In this document: in pieces, positions 28,851 through 37,534 of the stretch
Layout of the letters: the number at the start of each line of letters is the position of its first letter
Numbering within the stretch: the first letter of the stretch is position 1
NCBI RefSeq assembly: GCF_003664005.1
Contig: NZ_RCCJ01000001.1
Span: 682,001 to 746,000, forward strand
DNA from: Hydrogenivirga caldilitoris
GTDB lineage: Bacteria > Aquificota > Aquificia > Aquificales > Aquificaceae
DNA: 64,000 nucleotides
Direction of reading: 5' to 3'
Notes under the pieces: model-generated
Databases searched by the model: none
The model's input: the letters and a program-made list of their open reading frames with translations, nothing else
What the model was told of the DNA's origin: nothing
Program-made: the position numbers and the translations under genes

Positions 28851-29904
28851 GAGACTGCTGCCGAGAACTTCCTACGAGAGGGAATCTTTACTAAAGAGCT
28901 TTCTGCTCTTCTTCGTAATTATGGAGCTGTTCCTCGGGGTAATTTTTTATATGCTCTTCCTCGCTGAGCTTAGCTCTCTTAAAAGTAAAGTGTTTCTTGA
29001 GTTGAAGAACTACAGCTACACCTTTGAGGGAGAGAAGTTCAGGATAGACATCATTCCAGCTGAGAGGGGAGCCAGGCTTTATGAACTCCTTGAGGACGGA
29101 GAAGGTCTCTACATACTTGTCCCGGTCCCTTTCTCTGAAAAGGAGCTTCTCAGGATAACCTACCCGAGAGAGAGCTTCCTGTCAGACAGAAGAAGAGTGA
29201 TAGGGCGTTTCTTTCTCTTCTTTGGAATTGCTTCAGTGGTGGCTTTTGGACTGTCGGTAGCTTTCTCTATATACGCTGTAAACCCTATGAGGCAGGCTCT
29301 CCGTATGATAGAAGAGGTAAACAAGGACATAATCCATGACCTGAACACACCCATGATGACACTCCGTGTGAATTTGAAGATGCTTAGGAGCAAGTACCCT
29401 CAAGATGAGGAACTGGAGAGGATTGAGTTTGCTCTCAAACAGCTGGAAACTTTTAAAGAGAACTTAAGACCTCTGGAGACTAAGACGGAGTTTAAGATGG
29501 AGGAGGTCAACCTGAAGGAACTAATTGAAAAGGAAGCTGCTGATTTTAAAAAGGTGTATCCGGAAAAGGAAATTCGGCTTGAACTTGAGACCGTGAAGAT
29601 AAAAGCAGACAGGAGCGCAGCGGTTCGGATAGTATCCAACCTGCTTGAAAACGCCTTCAAGCATGGTCTTAAAGGTTCGTGGGTCAGGGTCCTTCTCAGA
29701 GGGGATAAGCTTATTGTGGAAAATCCTTCCAAACCCCCCCGTGACGTTAACAAGCTCTTTGAACGTTACTACAGAGAGTCTCAGCGGGGACTGGGGCTGG
29801 GGCTTTCCATAGTTAAAAAGTTGGCTTCAGAGCTCGGATGGAAGGTAAAGGCTGAGTACAGTGACGGGGTATTTAGAGTGGTTATCCTGTTAAAGAAATC
29901 CTGA
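28843..29904 (+). CDS. Sensor histidine kinase
   Basis: A 353-residue membrane kinase: two transmembrane segments (about 18-42 and 121-145) flanking a small periplasmic domain of about 75 residues, then a dimerisation helix with phosphoacceptor His165 in IIHDLNTPMM, an N box NLLENAFKHG (Asn266 and Asn270) and a G2 box GLGLGLSIVKKL. The G1 box is degenerate (VENPSKPP instead of DNGPG). The start is TTG at 28843, overlapping the regulator by 8 nt, with GGGG about 7 nt upstream. The signal sensed is unknown but probably concerns the envelope. Confidence 0.92.
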   Translation: MIKRLLPRTSYERESLLKSFLLFFVIMELFLGVIFYMLFLAELSSLKSKVFLELKNYSYTFEGEKFRIDIIPAERGARLYELLEDGEGLYILVPVPFSEKELLRITYPRESFLSDRRRVIGRFFLFFGIASVVAFGLSVAFSIYAVNPMRQALRMIEEVNKDIIHDLNTPMMTLRVNLKMLRSKYPQDEELERIEFALKQLETFKENLRPLETKTEFKMEEVNLKELIEKEAADFKKVYPEKEIRLELETVKIKADRSAAVRIVSNLLENAFKHGLKGSWVRVLLRGDKLIVENPSKPPRDVNKLFERYYRESQRGLGLGLSIVKKLASELGWKVKAEYSDGVFRVVILLKKS

Positions 29905-29937
29905 GGTAACGGAAAGGTAACCTCAAACCCCTATACT
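29905..29937 (+). promoter_or_regulatory. Putative response-regulator box pair and -10 element (second copy)
   Basis: GGTAAC at 29905-29910 and 29916-29921 (11-bp period) and TATACT at 29932-29937, the same spacing as at 26986-27018. It starts directly after the kinase stop codon and precedes the DUF4382 protein gene, whose AGGGAGG ribosome binding site and ATG follow normally. A related AGGTTAA follows at 29945. Confidence 0.6.
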
Positions 29938-29969
29938 TAACCCCAGGTTAAAGACAGGGAGGTTTAAAG

Positions 29970-31010
29970 ATGAGGAAGCTCTTCCTCATGGCAGCTGTAT
30001 TTGGAGCCGGGGTTTTTGCTTACAACTGTGGAGGTGGAAGTGGAAGCGCAGGGAGCGGAACTGTTGCCCTCTATGTTACGGATTCACCCCTTGAAGATGC
30101 AGGAAAGGTTGAAGTTGCTATAAAAGAGATCAGAATGGAGCATAAAGGTTCTGGTACGACCTGCACGGTCTTTGCTCCGGATACACCCTACACGGTAGAC
30201 CTGACAGATATAAAGAACACCCTTGAGCTCCTTGACCTCACAAGCTGCCCTGAAGGTCCATACAACAGGCTGGTGGTTGTACTTGACAAGGACGTTAACG
30301 TACTCTACAACGACGAGCTAAAGACCTGTACCCTGGTTGACTACGACCCGGACAGGGATGGACAGGACAAACCAATAAAACCGAATAGAACACAATGTGA
30401 CGATAATGAGTGTTTCGTGTATGTAACAGGGGCTGTAAATGTCCTCGCAAACCAGACCAACGATGTGGCTCTTGACTTTGAGTTAAAAGATTCTGAAATA
30501 AACATTGATAACAGTGGTAACTGTACCGTTGCCTTTAAGGTCTCACCCCTACACGCTGAGGGCATGAAGGATAAAGAGCAGGAAGTAAAGGGCTTTGTCT
30601 CGGCTCTTGACACCGATACCAACACCTTTAACCTGACAACCAAGGTGGGAACAGTTTTCACTGTGAGTTACACGGATGATTCAAACAACTACGATGATGT
30701 CCTCTCACTTGCCCAGAGCTACAACTTAAAGACTGAGGTTGAGTGTGAGCACCTTGACCTGGAAAACGCTACCTGTACCGCCCAAGGTATAGAGGTAAAG
30801 GTGAAGGGGATAGCTGTGAGCGTTGATGACAGCAACAAAACCCTGATACTTGACATTGACGGGAATAGGGATACAACCGATGACCAGATACAGGTTTCCG
30901 GCGGAAAGTGGGAAGGAAATATTCAGGAAGGCTCTTACGTTGAGGTTGAGATAATCGGATACGATGGAACCTATTACTTAGCAAAGGAAGTAGAAGAGGA
31001 AAAGTCTTAG
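29970..31010 (+). CDS. DUF4382 domain secreted protein
   Basis: A 346-residue exported protein. The N terminus MRKLFLMAAVFGAGVFAYNCGGGSGS looks like a lipoprotein signal, although AYNC is not an ideal lipobox. Residues about 30-190 (TVALYVTDSPLEDAGKVEVAIKEI, VDLTDIKNTLELLD) match DUF4382, and the C-terminal part (about 200-340) is two beta-rich repeats like DUF5666 (VKGFVSALDTDTNTFNL, VKGIAVSVDDSNKTLILD). Seven or more cysteines in the mature part suggest disulfides. Function unknown. It is likely controlled by the adjacent two-component system. Confidence 0.82.
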   Translation: MRKLFLMAAVFGAGVFAYNCGGGSGSAGSGTVALYVTDSPLEDAGKVEVAIKEIRMEHKGSGTTCTVFAPDTPYTVDLTDIKNTLELLDLTSCPEGPYNRLVVVLDKDVNVLYNDELKTCTLVDYDPDRDGQDKPIKPNRTQCDDNECFVYVTGAVNVLANQTNDVALDFELKDSEINIDNSGNCTVAFKVSPLHAEGMKDKEQEVKGFVSALDTDTNTFNLTTKVGTVFTVSYTDDSNNYDDVLSLAQSYNLKTEVECEHLDLENATCTAQGIEVKVKGIAVSVDDSNKTLILDIDGNRDTTDDQIQVSGGKWEGNIQEGSYVEVEIIGYDGTYYLAKEVEEEKS

Positions 31011-31015
31011 AACTA

Positions 31016-31057
31016 CCCCCCTCCCTTTCCTCTTCCCCTTTTTCTTTTTTTTATAAT
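31016..31057 (+). promoter_or_regulatory. Homopyrimidine tract and TATAAT -10 before JAMM gene
   Basis: A run of 37 pyrimidines (31016-31052) with no purine ends in TATAAT at 31052-31057, six nt before the ATG at 31064. The -10 is probably used to make a leaderless message. The C/T tract may also act as a release site for the upstream transcript. Confidence 0.5.
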
Positions 31058-31063
31058 TTCTAC

Positions 31064-31483
31064 ATGCTTAGGATAAGAAAACGAGCTTTAGATAGGATAC
31101 TCGCCCAGGCAGAGAAGGACTATCCCTACGAGACCTGTGGTCTTCTCCTTGGGAAGTCTGAGGGAGATGTCAGGACGGTCTTTGGAGCTTATGAGACACC
31201 CAACGCAAACCCAGACAGAAAGAATGACAGATACGAGATAGACCCCAAGGATTACATGAAAGCTGAGGACAAGGCTAAGGAGTTCGGTCTTGAGATAGTG
31301 GGTGTTTATCACTCTCACCCCGACCATCCGGATAGACCTTCTCAGTTTGATGAGGAGAGAGCTTTTGAGGGCTTATCTTACATAATAATATCCGTTCAGA
31401 GGGGGAAAGCGACCTCCTACAGGAGCTGGGAGCTTGTTGATGGGAAGTTTAGAGAGGAAGCCATAGAGGTATTCGGTAACTGA
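31064..31483 (+). CDS. JAMM/MPN domain metalloprotease (Mov34 family)
   Basis: A 139-residue single-domain JAMM protein: catalytic Glu in YETCGLLLGK and the zinc motif GVYHSHPDHPDRPSQFDEERAF (H-x-H-P, Ser, Asp). Bacterial homologues cleave residues from ubiquitin-like sulfur carriers such as CysO. A carrier (MoaD) is encoded at 7.3 kb but not adjacent. Followed 3 nt later by the uracil-DNA glycosylase gene. Confidence 0.9.
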   Translation: MLRIRKRALDRILAQAEKDYPYETCGLLLGKSEGDVRTVFGAYETPNANPDRKNDRYEIDPKDYMKAEDKAKEFGLEIVGVYHSHPDHPDRPSQFDEERAFEGLSYIIISVQRGKATSYRSWELVDGKFREEAIEVFGN

Positions 31484-31486
31484 GAG

Positions 31487-32167
31487 ATGGGTGCAAAAGA
31501 AACGGCTAAGGCTCTGGAAGTTATAGGGTTTGATGAGATATACCTCACCAAGAGGCTGACAGATGGGAATAAAAGAATTCCGGGAGATAGAACCATTCAA
31601 GATAAGCGGGGTTTACTCTTAGAACATTTTAACTCCTTCAAAGACTGCACCAAGTGCGAGCTTCATAAGAGCAGGACGCAGGTGGTCTTCGGAGACGGAA
31701 ACCCCTACTCACCCGTAGTGTTCGTTGGGGAAGCACCCGGAGAAGATGAGGACAGGCAGGGGAGACCCTTTGTAGGCAGAGCGGGAAAGTATCTGAATAC
31801 AAAGATAGAGGAAGTTCTCGGACTGAGGAGAGAAGAGGTCTATATAACCAACGTCTGTAAGTGCAGACCCCCTGGAAACAGGAAACCCACTCCTCTGGAG
31901 ATAAGTGCCTGCTTCCCTTACCTTAAAAAGGAGCTGGATATAATAGAGCCTAAAGTTATATGCTGTTTGGGAGCAACCGCCGGGGAGGGAATTCTGGGAA
32001 AGAAACTTTCCATAACCAAGCTCAGAGGTCAAACCATGCCCTATCCATACAACACAAAGGTTCTAGTGTTCCTAACCTATCACCCGGCTTATATACTTAG
32101 AAATCCGAGAGCCGATGGTGAGTTCACGGAGGACATGAGGAAACTTAAAGAACTTATCGGGCTGTAA
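31487..32167 (+). CDS. Family 4 uracil-DNA glycosylase
   Basis: A 226-residue thermostable-type UDG. Four iron-sulfur cysteines appear in CTKCELHKSRT and VCKC...ACFPYL; the active-site motif is VGEAPGEDEDRQGRPFVGRAG and the second DNA-contact motif is TYHPAYILRNP. It removes uracil arising from cytosine deamination, which is important at high temperature. About 35 residues precede the usual family start, so an internal start is possible. Overlaps the convergent NurA-like gene by 14 nt. Confidence 0.93.
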   Translation: MGAKETAKALEVIGFDEIYLTKRLTDGNKRIPGDRTIQDKRGLLLEHFNSFKDCTKCELHKSRTQVVFGDGNPYSPVVFVGEAPGEDEDRQGRPFVGRAGKYLNTKIEEVLGLRREEVYITNVCKCRPPGNRKPTPLEISACFPYLKKELDIIEPKVICCLGATAGEGILGKKLSITKLRGQTMPYPYNTKVLVFLTYHPAYILRNPRADGEFTEDMRKLKELIGL

Positions 32168-33143
32168 TTAGCTCCTTTAAAAGTATCCTCCTTATCAAAG
32201 CCTGACTTCCAAGCCTCCTTCTGAGGGCGTTTTCCAGATGTTTTATGGGTGTGAGGTTATGGGGGGCTCTCCTGTCTGAAAACTCAGCAGAGGCGAACTT
32301 TGGGATTATCCACGCTGTCTGGTTAGCGAGCGCGATTGCCTTCTTTAAGCCTATACCTGCGGATACCTCAAGCCTGGCTATACCGCTTATACCTTCATTC
32401 TCACTTATCCTCACATACCAGGTGAATTTATCAAAACTCTTTACCCCTTCTCCCTCCATATTAGGTTGGGAGTGGAGCTTAACTATCGGAGTCCTTTCAC
32501 CCACTTTAAGCTCTCGGAACACGTAGGTTTTATCGTTTGGCACGTACCTCTTTCGGTGCTTTTTCACGTAGCCAACGAAGGGTAGTTCTTTTATCTTAGC
32601 GTTATAATGCACAGTTCCGTCAGTTATCATAAGGTCTGGTTTTAGCCTTTTGAATGTGTGCTCGGCGACCTGTGACTCCATTCTTGACATAAGCTCATTT
32701 ACGAAGGGGGACAGCTCTTTGTTCGTAGTTTTTACCCGGAATTCTAAGACAGACTCTCTAAAGTTAAACCTGAGTTTCTCTTCTCCAAGGTCAATCCCTT
32801 CTTTGAGAAGTAAGAACCTTTCCACCATAAAGTTTTGAAAAGCCTGATGAGCCGGATTTATCTGGGCATGCCTCATAAAGAGTGCACCTGCGCCCACGGA
32901 CACAAAGGCTCCCTCACTAAAGTTACCCTCATCGTCCTCCAGGTATATGAGGTGCTCCGTTCTCCTCACACCGTCAACGAATACCACACTCAAGCCTTCA
33001 CAGGGGACGCCCTCTATTGGTCCCCAGTCCTTTGTCTCCACCTCAGGGTCTTCTATCTCCTCCGACTCCTCAAGATACTCATCTTCAATCTCAAGGGTTT
33101 TCCAGGTATCAAAGGAGAACCTATACCTTCCCAGCTGGGGCAT
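32154..33143 (-). CDS. NurA-like nuclease domain protein
   Basis: A 329-residue protein resembling NurA 5'-3' nucleases: an early acidic motif [11 protein letters not shown], a second one [10 protein letters not shown], then [14 protein letters not shown] and a C-terminal [22 protein letters not shown]. In archaea NurA works with the HerA helicase in end resection; no HerA is in this window. The start ATG at 33143 has GGAGG six nt upstream and lies inside the end of obgE (10-nt overlap beyond that stop), so the two are coupled. The family match is from motifs only. Confidence 0.65.
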   Translation of the reverse strand: MPQLGRYRFSFDTWKTLEIEDEYLEESEEIEDPEVETKDWGPIEGVPCEGLSVVFVDGVRRTEHLIYLEDDEGNFSEGAFVSVGAGALFMRHAQINPAHQAFQNFMVERFLLLKEGIDLGEEKLRFNFRESVLEFRVKTTNKELSPFVNELMSRMESQVAEHTFKRLKPDLMITDGTVHYNAKIKELPFVGYVKKHRKRYVPNDKTYVFRELKVGERTPIVKLHSQPNMEGEGVKSFDKFTWYVRISENEGISGIARLEVSAGIGLKKAIALANQTAWIIPKFASAEFSDRRAPHNLTPIKHLENALRRRLGSQALIRRILLKELITAR

Positions 33144-34152
33144 GTTCAACCTCCATGTACTTACTCCAAAGCAACTCCTTGAGTTCCTCTATCCCCTCAG
33201 AGGTGGCTGAGGATATAGCGTGAAAGGTGTACCCCCTATCCTCAAAAGCCTCCTTTAACTTCTCCAGTACGCTTCTGTCAGATAGGGCGTCTATCTTGCT
33301 TGCGACCACAATCTGGGGTTTCTTTGCAAGCTCAGGGCTGTAAAGTTCAAGCTCCCTGTTGACAAGCTCAAAGGCTTTTAAGGGGTCCGTTTCCCGGTTG
33401 TCTGAAACGTCTATCAAGTGTAGGAGGAGTCTGGTTCTCTCAATGTGTCTGAGAAACTCGTGTCCAAGCCCAGCACCTTTATGGGCATCTTCTATCAGTC
33501 CGGGTATGTCTGCAAGAACAAGCCTCCTCTCCTCGTCAAGCTCCATCACACCCAGATTGGGTTTTGTTGTGGTAAAAGGATAATCGGCTATCTTTGGTCT
33601 TGCCTTTGTAAGTTTTGAGAGAAGGGTTGATTTTCCAGCGTTGGGAAGTCCAACTATACCTATATCTGCAATGAGCTTAAGCTCTAAGACTATCCATCTC
33701 TCCTCCCCCTCCTCACCTGGTTCCGCATGCCTTGGTGCCTGATTAGTTGGGGTTGCAAATTGGGCGTTTCCCCTTCCTCCCTTTCCCCCTCTGGCTACTA
33801 CACATCTCTGCCCCTCCTGGGTCAGGTCACATAGGAGCTCTCCGGTCTGGTCATCTCTCACAACAGTCCCGACGGGGACGTAAACAACCAAGTCTTTACC
33901 GTCTTTACCCTTCTGGTTCTTTCCCTTCCCGTGTTCCCCGTTTTCAGCCTTAAAATGCCTCTTATACTTAAAGTCTAACAGGGTATGTTTGCTTGAGGTG
34001 GCTACAAGAACCACATCACCACCTTTACCTCCATCTCCCCCTGCTGGACCACCTTTAGGTCTGTACTTTTCTCTGAGAAAAGCAACTGCACCGTTTCCAC
34101 CCCTTCCACCCTTAACGTAAATCTTTACCCTGTCTAAGAAAAGCTCTCTCAT
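33121..34152 (-). CDS. obgE: GTPase ObgE/CgtA
   Basis: A 343-residue GTPase with an N-terminal glycine-rich Obg domain ([30 protein letters not shown]), followed by a G domain with G1 [15 protein letters not shown]3 [16 protein letters not shown] and NKID-type VASKIDA. It is needed for 50S ribosome assembly and stress signalling. It has no ribosome binding site; TATCTT is about 10 nt upstream of the ATG, compatible with a leaderless message. Confidence 0.97.
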   Translation of the reverse strand: MRELFLDRVKIYVKGGRGGNGAVAFLREKYRPKGGPAGGDGGKGGDVVLVATSSKHTLLDFKYKRHFKAENGEHGKGKNQKGKDGKDLVVYVPVGTVVRDDQTGELLCDLTQEGQRCVVARGGKGGRGNAQFATPTNQAPRHAEPGEEGEERWIVLELKLIADIGIVGLPNAGKSTLLSKLTKARPKIADYPFTTTKPNLGVMELDEERRLVLADIPGLIEDAHKGAGLGHEFLRHIERTRLLLHLIDVSDNRETDPLKAFELVNRELELYSPELAKKPQIVVASKIDALSDRSVLEKLKEAFEDRGYTFHAISSATSEGIEELKELLWSKYMEVEHAPAGKV

Positions 34153-34204
34153 CTATTGAATCAAGATAGATTCAAGTTATCTTTAATCAAGGGGGATATT
34201 AGAT

Positions 34205-35440
34205 ATTAACTACGAAACGATAGTTGAGAACGCCCAGGAGGGAATAGCCGTCCTGAAAGACTTTCGGGTTATATACGCCAACCCTTGCCTTTGTGAGCTT
34301 ACCGGTTACCCAAGGGAGCGTATTACTGGACTTGATATTAGGGAAATAATATACAGGGAAGATTTAGATAAAGTTGTAGAGAACAACACGAGGCGTATCC
34401 GAAATGAAGCAACTGAGGAAGAATACGATTTTCGCATCCTGACAAAGGATGGGGAGGTAAAGTGGTTTCATGTTCGTCCTGTAGTTATAGAAATTAACGG
34501 AGAGCCTGCAACCCTTAACTTCCTGATTGATGTAACCGAGAGAAAGGAATTTGAGAAGAAGCTACAGTTGAGTGAGAGGCACTACAGAGAACTGGTTGAG
34601 AATGTGAACAGTATAGTTCTGCGTTGGAAGCCTGATGGAACAATCAGCTTTATAAATGAGTACGGTTCATGGTTCTTTGAGTTTAGGAAAGAGGATCTCC
34701 TTGGTAAGAATGTCCTGGACACCATAGTCCCTGCTTTGGATGCTGATGGTAAAGACCTACGCAGGATGATAAAAGACATAGTTCACGACCCGCGTAAGTA
34801 CATATACAACGAAAATGAGAATGTAACCTCTTCGGGAAAGAGGGTCTTTATCCTTTGGAGAAACAACCCCATATTTGATGAGGAGGGTAGGCTTACAGAG
34901 ATCCTTTCTATAGGTTCTGACATAACGGATAAAAGGAAACTGGAAAAGGAACTTGTGTACATGGCTTCCCATGATTCCCTTACAGGGGTATTTAACCGTA
35001 GAGAGTTTGAGCGCATTTTGGATTCCGAGATACAGAAGGCAAACAGATACAATGAACCTTTGTCCTTAATACTCTTTGACGTGGATAATTTTAAGGATAT
35101 AAACGACAGCTTCGGACACAACGCCGGAGATGGTGTACTTGTAGAAATAGCTTCTGCGGTTTCTGCTACTATAAGGGAGATAGACACCTTTGCACGTCTC
35201 GGTGGGGATGAGTTTGTTCTCCTTCTCCCACACACGCTTTTGAGTGGTGCTGTAGATGTTGCTGAAAAGATAAAGAAACTTGTGGAGAGTGTTATGACGG
35301 TCAAAGTGAGGAAGGTTACCACCAGTGTGGGTGTAACGGTTTACAGAAAGGGAGAAGAGAGAGGTGAATTCTTGATAAGGGCAGATAGAGCCCTTTACAG
35401 GGCGAAGGACATGGGTAAGAACTGTGTGGCAAGCCTTTAG
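34205..35440 (+). CDS. PAS-PAS-GGDEF diguanylate cyclase with non-canonical start
   Basis: The reading frame is open from 34187. It encodes a first PAS domain (NYETIVENAQEGIAVLKDF, CELTGYPRERITG), a second one (HYRELVENVNSIVLRWKPDG) and a GGDEF domain with LILFDVDNFKDINDSFGHNA and LGGDEFVLLLPH, so it should make cyclic di-GMP. No ATG, GTG or TTG occurs in frame before a TTG at 34568, which would delete the first PAS domain. An AAGGGGG (34189-34195) lies 9 nt before an ATT codon at 34205, so an ATT (or ATA) start is possible. Alternatively the G run hides a one-base indel joining to a TTG at 34156. Overlaps the convergent dioxygenase gene by 4 nt. Confidence 0.85.
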   Translation: MNYETIVENAQEGIAVLKDFRVIYANPCLCELTGYPRERITGLDIREIIYREDLDKVVENNTRRIRNEATEEEYDFRILTKDGEVKWFHVRPVVIEINGEPATLNFLIDVTERKEFEKKLQLSERHYRELVENVNSIVLRWKPDGTISFINEYGSWFFEFRKEDLLGKNVLDTIVPALDADGKDLRRMIKDIVHDPRKYIYNENENVTSSGKRVFILWRNNPIFDEEGRLTEILSIGSDITDKRKLEKELVYMASHDSLTGVFNRREFERILDSEIQKANRYNEPLSLILFDVDNFKDINDSFGHNAGDGVLVEIASAVSATIREIDTFARLGGDEFVLLLPHTLLSGAVDVAEKIKKLVESVMTVKVRKVTTSVGVTVYRKGEERGEFLIRADRALYRAKDMGKNCVASL

Positions 35441-36189
35441 CATGCTGAGAAGCTGAGCAGGGAAACACTCCCAAACTCAAACCCTTCATAGAGAACCTCC
35501 ACCCTCTCTTCCTCTCGTAAACTCCCAAGGAAATAGAAGAGAGGTATTATGTGTTCCTCAGTTGGGTGGGCAATACTACCAAGCTCGCTCCTGTAGTTTA
35601 ATAGGGCTTCCACATCTTTGCTTGTAACCTTTTCCCGTAGGAACTCTTGGAATTCAACAGCCCAGCCGGGTGTTCTTGTTGGATTCAGGACAGCGTCCTT
35701 CAAATTGTGGACAGCCCCGCCACTTCCAATTACCATAACTCTGTCTCTGAAGTCTCTTAGCTTTTTCCCAAGCTCAAAATGTTCTCTAAGGCTCTTTCCC
35801 GTATCTATGCTGAGCTGAGTTACCGGTATATCTGCCTCTGGGAACATGTGCCGTAAGATTGTCCACACTCCGTGGTCAAGACCTCTATCCTTAACACATT
35901 TTCCTTTTAGTACCTGTGCTATTTCCCTGCAGAGTTCTGGTCTGCCAATTGCTGGGTATTCAAGCTCATAGAGTTCTTTTGCAAAGCCGTAAAAGTCATG
36001 GATCGTTTTGTGCTTCTCGGAGCACTCAAGGTGTACCCCGTCTGTAAGCCAGTGGGCTGAAATTACAAGGACAAGCTCAGGATTGAGTTTCTTAACCCTT
36101 CTTCCAAGCCCTTTTAGACTTTCTGCCCACCGTCCTCCTCTGATAGTGAGCTCTGGAGAACCATGCGATATGAAAGCAGCAGGTATCAT
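35437..36189 (-). CDS. DODA-type extradiol dioxygenase family protein
   Basis: A 250-residue LigB-superfamily protein close to YgiD: metal-ligand region AFISHGSPELTIRGG, VISAHWLTDGV, RGLDHGVWTILRHMFPEADIPV and GSGGAVHNLKD. It may open catechol-type rings, but many relatives have unknown substrates. It is the last gene of a five-gene minus-strand set that starts at 37957; it overlaps the flavodoxin-fold reductase by 4 nt. Confidence 0.85.
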   Translation of the reverse strand: MIPAAFISHGSPELTIRGGRWAESLKGLGRRVKKLNPELVLVISAHWLTDGVHLECSEKHKTIHDFYGFAKELYELEYPAIGRPELCREIAQVLKGKCVKDRGLDHGVWTILRHMFPEADIPVTQLSIDTGKSLREHFELGKKLRDFRDRVMVIGSGGAVHNLKDAVLNPTRTPGWAVEFQEFLREKVTSKDVEALLNYRSELGSIAHPTEEHIIPLFYFLGSLREEERVEVLYEGFEFGSVSLLSFSAC

Positions 36190-36755
36190 ATAGCCTCCAA
36201 GAGAGCTCTTCTTACCTCTTCCAGGTAACCCTTTCTTACCTCATCTGAAACATACGGAACTCCATAGAAGAACTTTACAAGGGGGACCTTTATACTGCAG
36301 AACTCAAAGGTTGCTTTAAAGGTGTTCATAAGACACTCTGAGAAGTTTTCGTAGTCCTCCTCAAAACCTCCAAGTGTGCAGAATATTAAAGCTCTCTTCC
36401 CTTCTAAAAGACCTACCACTTTTCCGTCCTTTTCCCCATAAGCGAAGCCGTAGGAGAAAACCCTATCTATGTATCCCTTGAGTATGGCAGGAAAACTGTA
36501 CCACCACATAGGGAATATGAAGATAAGGGTGTCAGCTTCCTTAACAAACTCCTGTTCTTTCCCGACATCTTCAAGGAAACTACCCTTTTGAAGGGCAACA
36601 AAATCCTCTCCTGAAAGAACAGGGTTAAAGCTGATTGCGTAAAGGTCTCTCGTCCGAAAGGGCAAATTCCTCTCCTTAAGGAAATCTTCAACGGTCTCTC
36701 TTATGGCTGCGTTAAAGCTCTTCGGGTTTGGGTGGGCATAAATCACAAGGACCAT
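36186..36755 (-). CDS. NAD(P)H:quinone oxidoreductase family flavoprotein
   Basis: A 189-residue flavodoxin-like fold protein: VLVIYAHPNPKSFNAAI at the start (flavin phosphate loop), FIFPMWWYSFPAILKGYIDRVFSYGFAY in the middle and LIFCTLGGFEEDY, typical of NQO/MdaB/KefF proteins that reduce quinones with two electrons. The start ATG at 36755 has AAGGAGGT upstream; the longer open frame is not used. The context with a dioxygenase, HxlR, alcohol dehydrogenase and old yellow enzyme suggests detoxification of quinones or aldehydes. Confidence 0.85.
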   Translation of the reverse strand: MVLVIYAHPNPKSFNAAIRETVEDFLKERNLPFRTRDLYAISFNPVLSGEDFVALQKGSFLEDVGKEQEFVKEADTLIFIFPMWWYSFPAILKGYIDRVFSYGFAYGEKDGKVVGLLEGKRALIFCTLGGFEEDYENFSECLMNTFKATFEFCSIKVPLVKFFYGVPYVSDEVRKGYLEEVRRALLEAI

Positions 36756-36768
36756 CTCTAACCTCCTT

Positions 36769-37326
36769 TCAAGGTTTAAATACCAAGAAGTAGTGGTAAG
36801 GGTAAATTGGGTTATCCTCAAGTAATTTAAAGTTCCTTGATTCCATGAATTCAATAAGACTTTCCTTTGGGACCCTATCCTGTATAGGTGGACCTGCCGG
36901 AGATGGGACGGGGTGCCAGTCTATAAGGATTACCTTGCTCCTAGTTATCCTCCTTACTTCCTCCATAAACTTGTCGGGTTTAAGGAGCTCATGAAAAAGA
37001 TTTGCAAGCAGGCTAACATCAACACTTTTATTCTCAAGGGGTATACTCTCCTCCGTGCATTGCAGGACTTCAACGTTACCAAGTCTTTCTTCTTTGGCTC
37101 TTTCAAAGCATACAGAGAGCATAAAGTCTGAAGAGTCTATAGCATAAACTCTCCTTACACGTCTGGCTAAGGGTAAGGTGAAGTAGCCTGGACCGCAACC
37201 TATATCAGCCCAGACCTCCTCTTCTTTAGGCTCGGCGGTTCTTAAAAAGTTCTGTATACTCTGCCAGCTCTCCCGTTCAGGGCTCAGGAGTATATGCCAG
37301 TTCTCTTCAGGAAACTTGAAAGCCAT
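36769..37326 (-). CDS. SAM-dependent methyltransferase
   Basis: A 185-residue class I methyltransferase: motif I VWADIGCGPGYFTLPLA, motif II acidic residue in VYAIDSSDFML, motif IV VDVSLLANLFHEL. It resembles UbiE/type-11 methyltransferases. Substrate unknown. The start is 1 nt after the CDGSH gene's stop, so it is in the same operon. Confidence 0.85.
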   Translation of the reverse strand: MAFKFPEENWHILLSPERESWQSIQNFLRTAEPKEEEVWADIGCGPGYFTLPLARRVRRVYAIDSSDFMLSVCFERAKEERLGNVEVLQCTEESIPLENKSVDVSLLANLFHELLKPDKFMEEVRRITRSKVILIDWHPVPSPAGPPIQDRVPKESLIEFMESRNFKLLEDNPIYPYHYFLVFKP

Positions 37327-37327
37327 T

Positions 37328-37522
37328 TTATATAACTATCTCAACCCGTCCCTTTTCATCGTAGATGTAAAGCTTACCATCCTCTTCATCTCTGGTCTTT
37401 TTGTGGGAACCATCGCAGAAAGGTTGTTCCTTGGAGAGACCACACCGGCAGATATAGTACGCCTCACCTCCGGCTTCAAGCTTGTAGGGTCCTTTTTCGG
37501 TACACTTTACCAGTCTTGCCAT
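37328..37522 (-). CDS. CDGSH iron-sulfur domain protein
   Basis: A 64-residue protein with the CDGSH motif CRCGLSKEQPFCDGSHKK (C-x-C-x-n-C-x3-H), which binds a 2Fe-2S cluster through three Cys and one His. Bacterial examples are small soluble redox proteins. A good ribosome binding site (AAAGGAGGT) precedes the ATG. It belongs to the redox operon. Confidence 0.92.
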   Translation of the reverse strand: MARLVKCTEKGPYKLEAGGEAYYICRCGLSKEQPFCDGSHKKTRDEEDGKLYIYDEKGRVEIVI

Positions 37523-37534
37523 AGCAGACCTCCT

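Noticed and set aside
36756-36854. N-terminal extension of the quinone reductase
   Set aside because: It overlaps the methyltransferase gene; AAGGAGGT supports the start at 36755.
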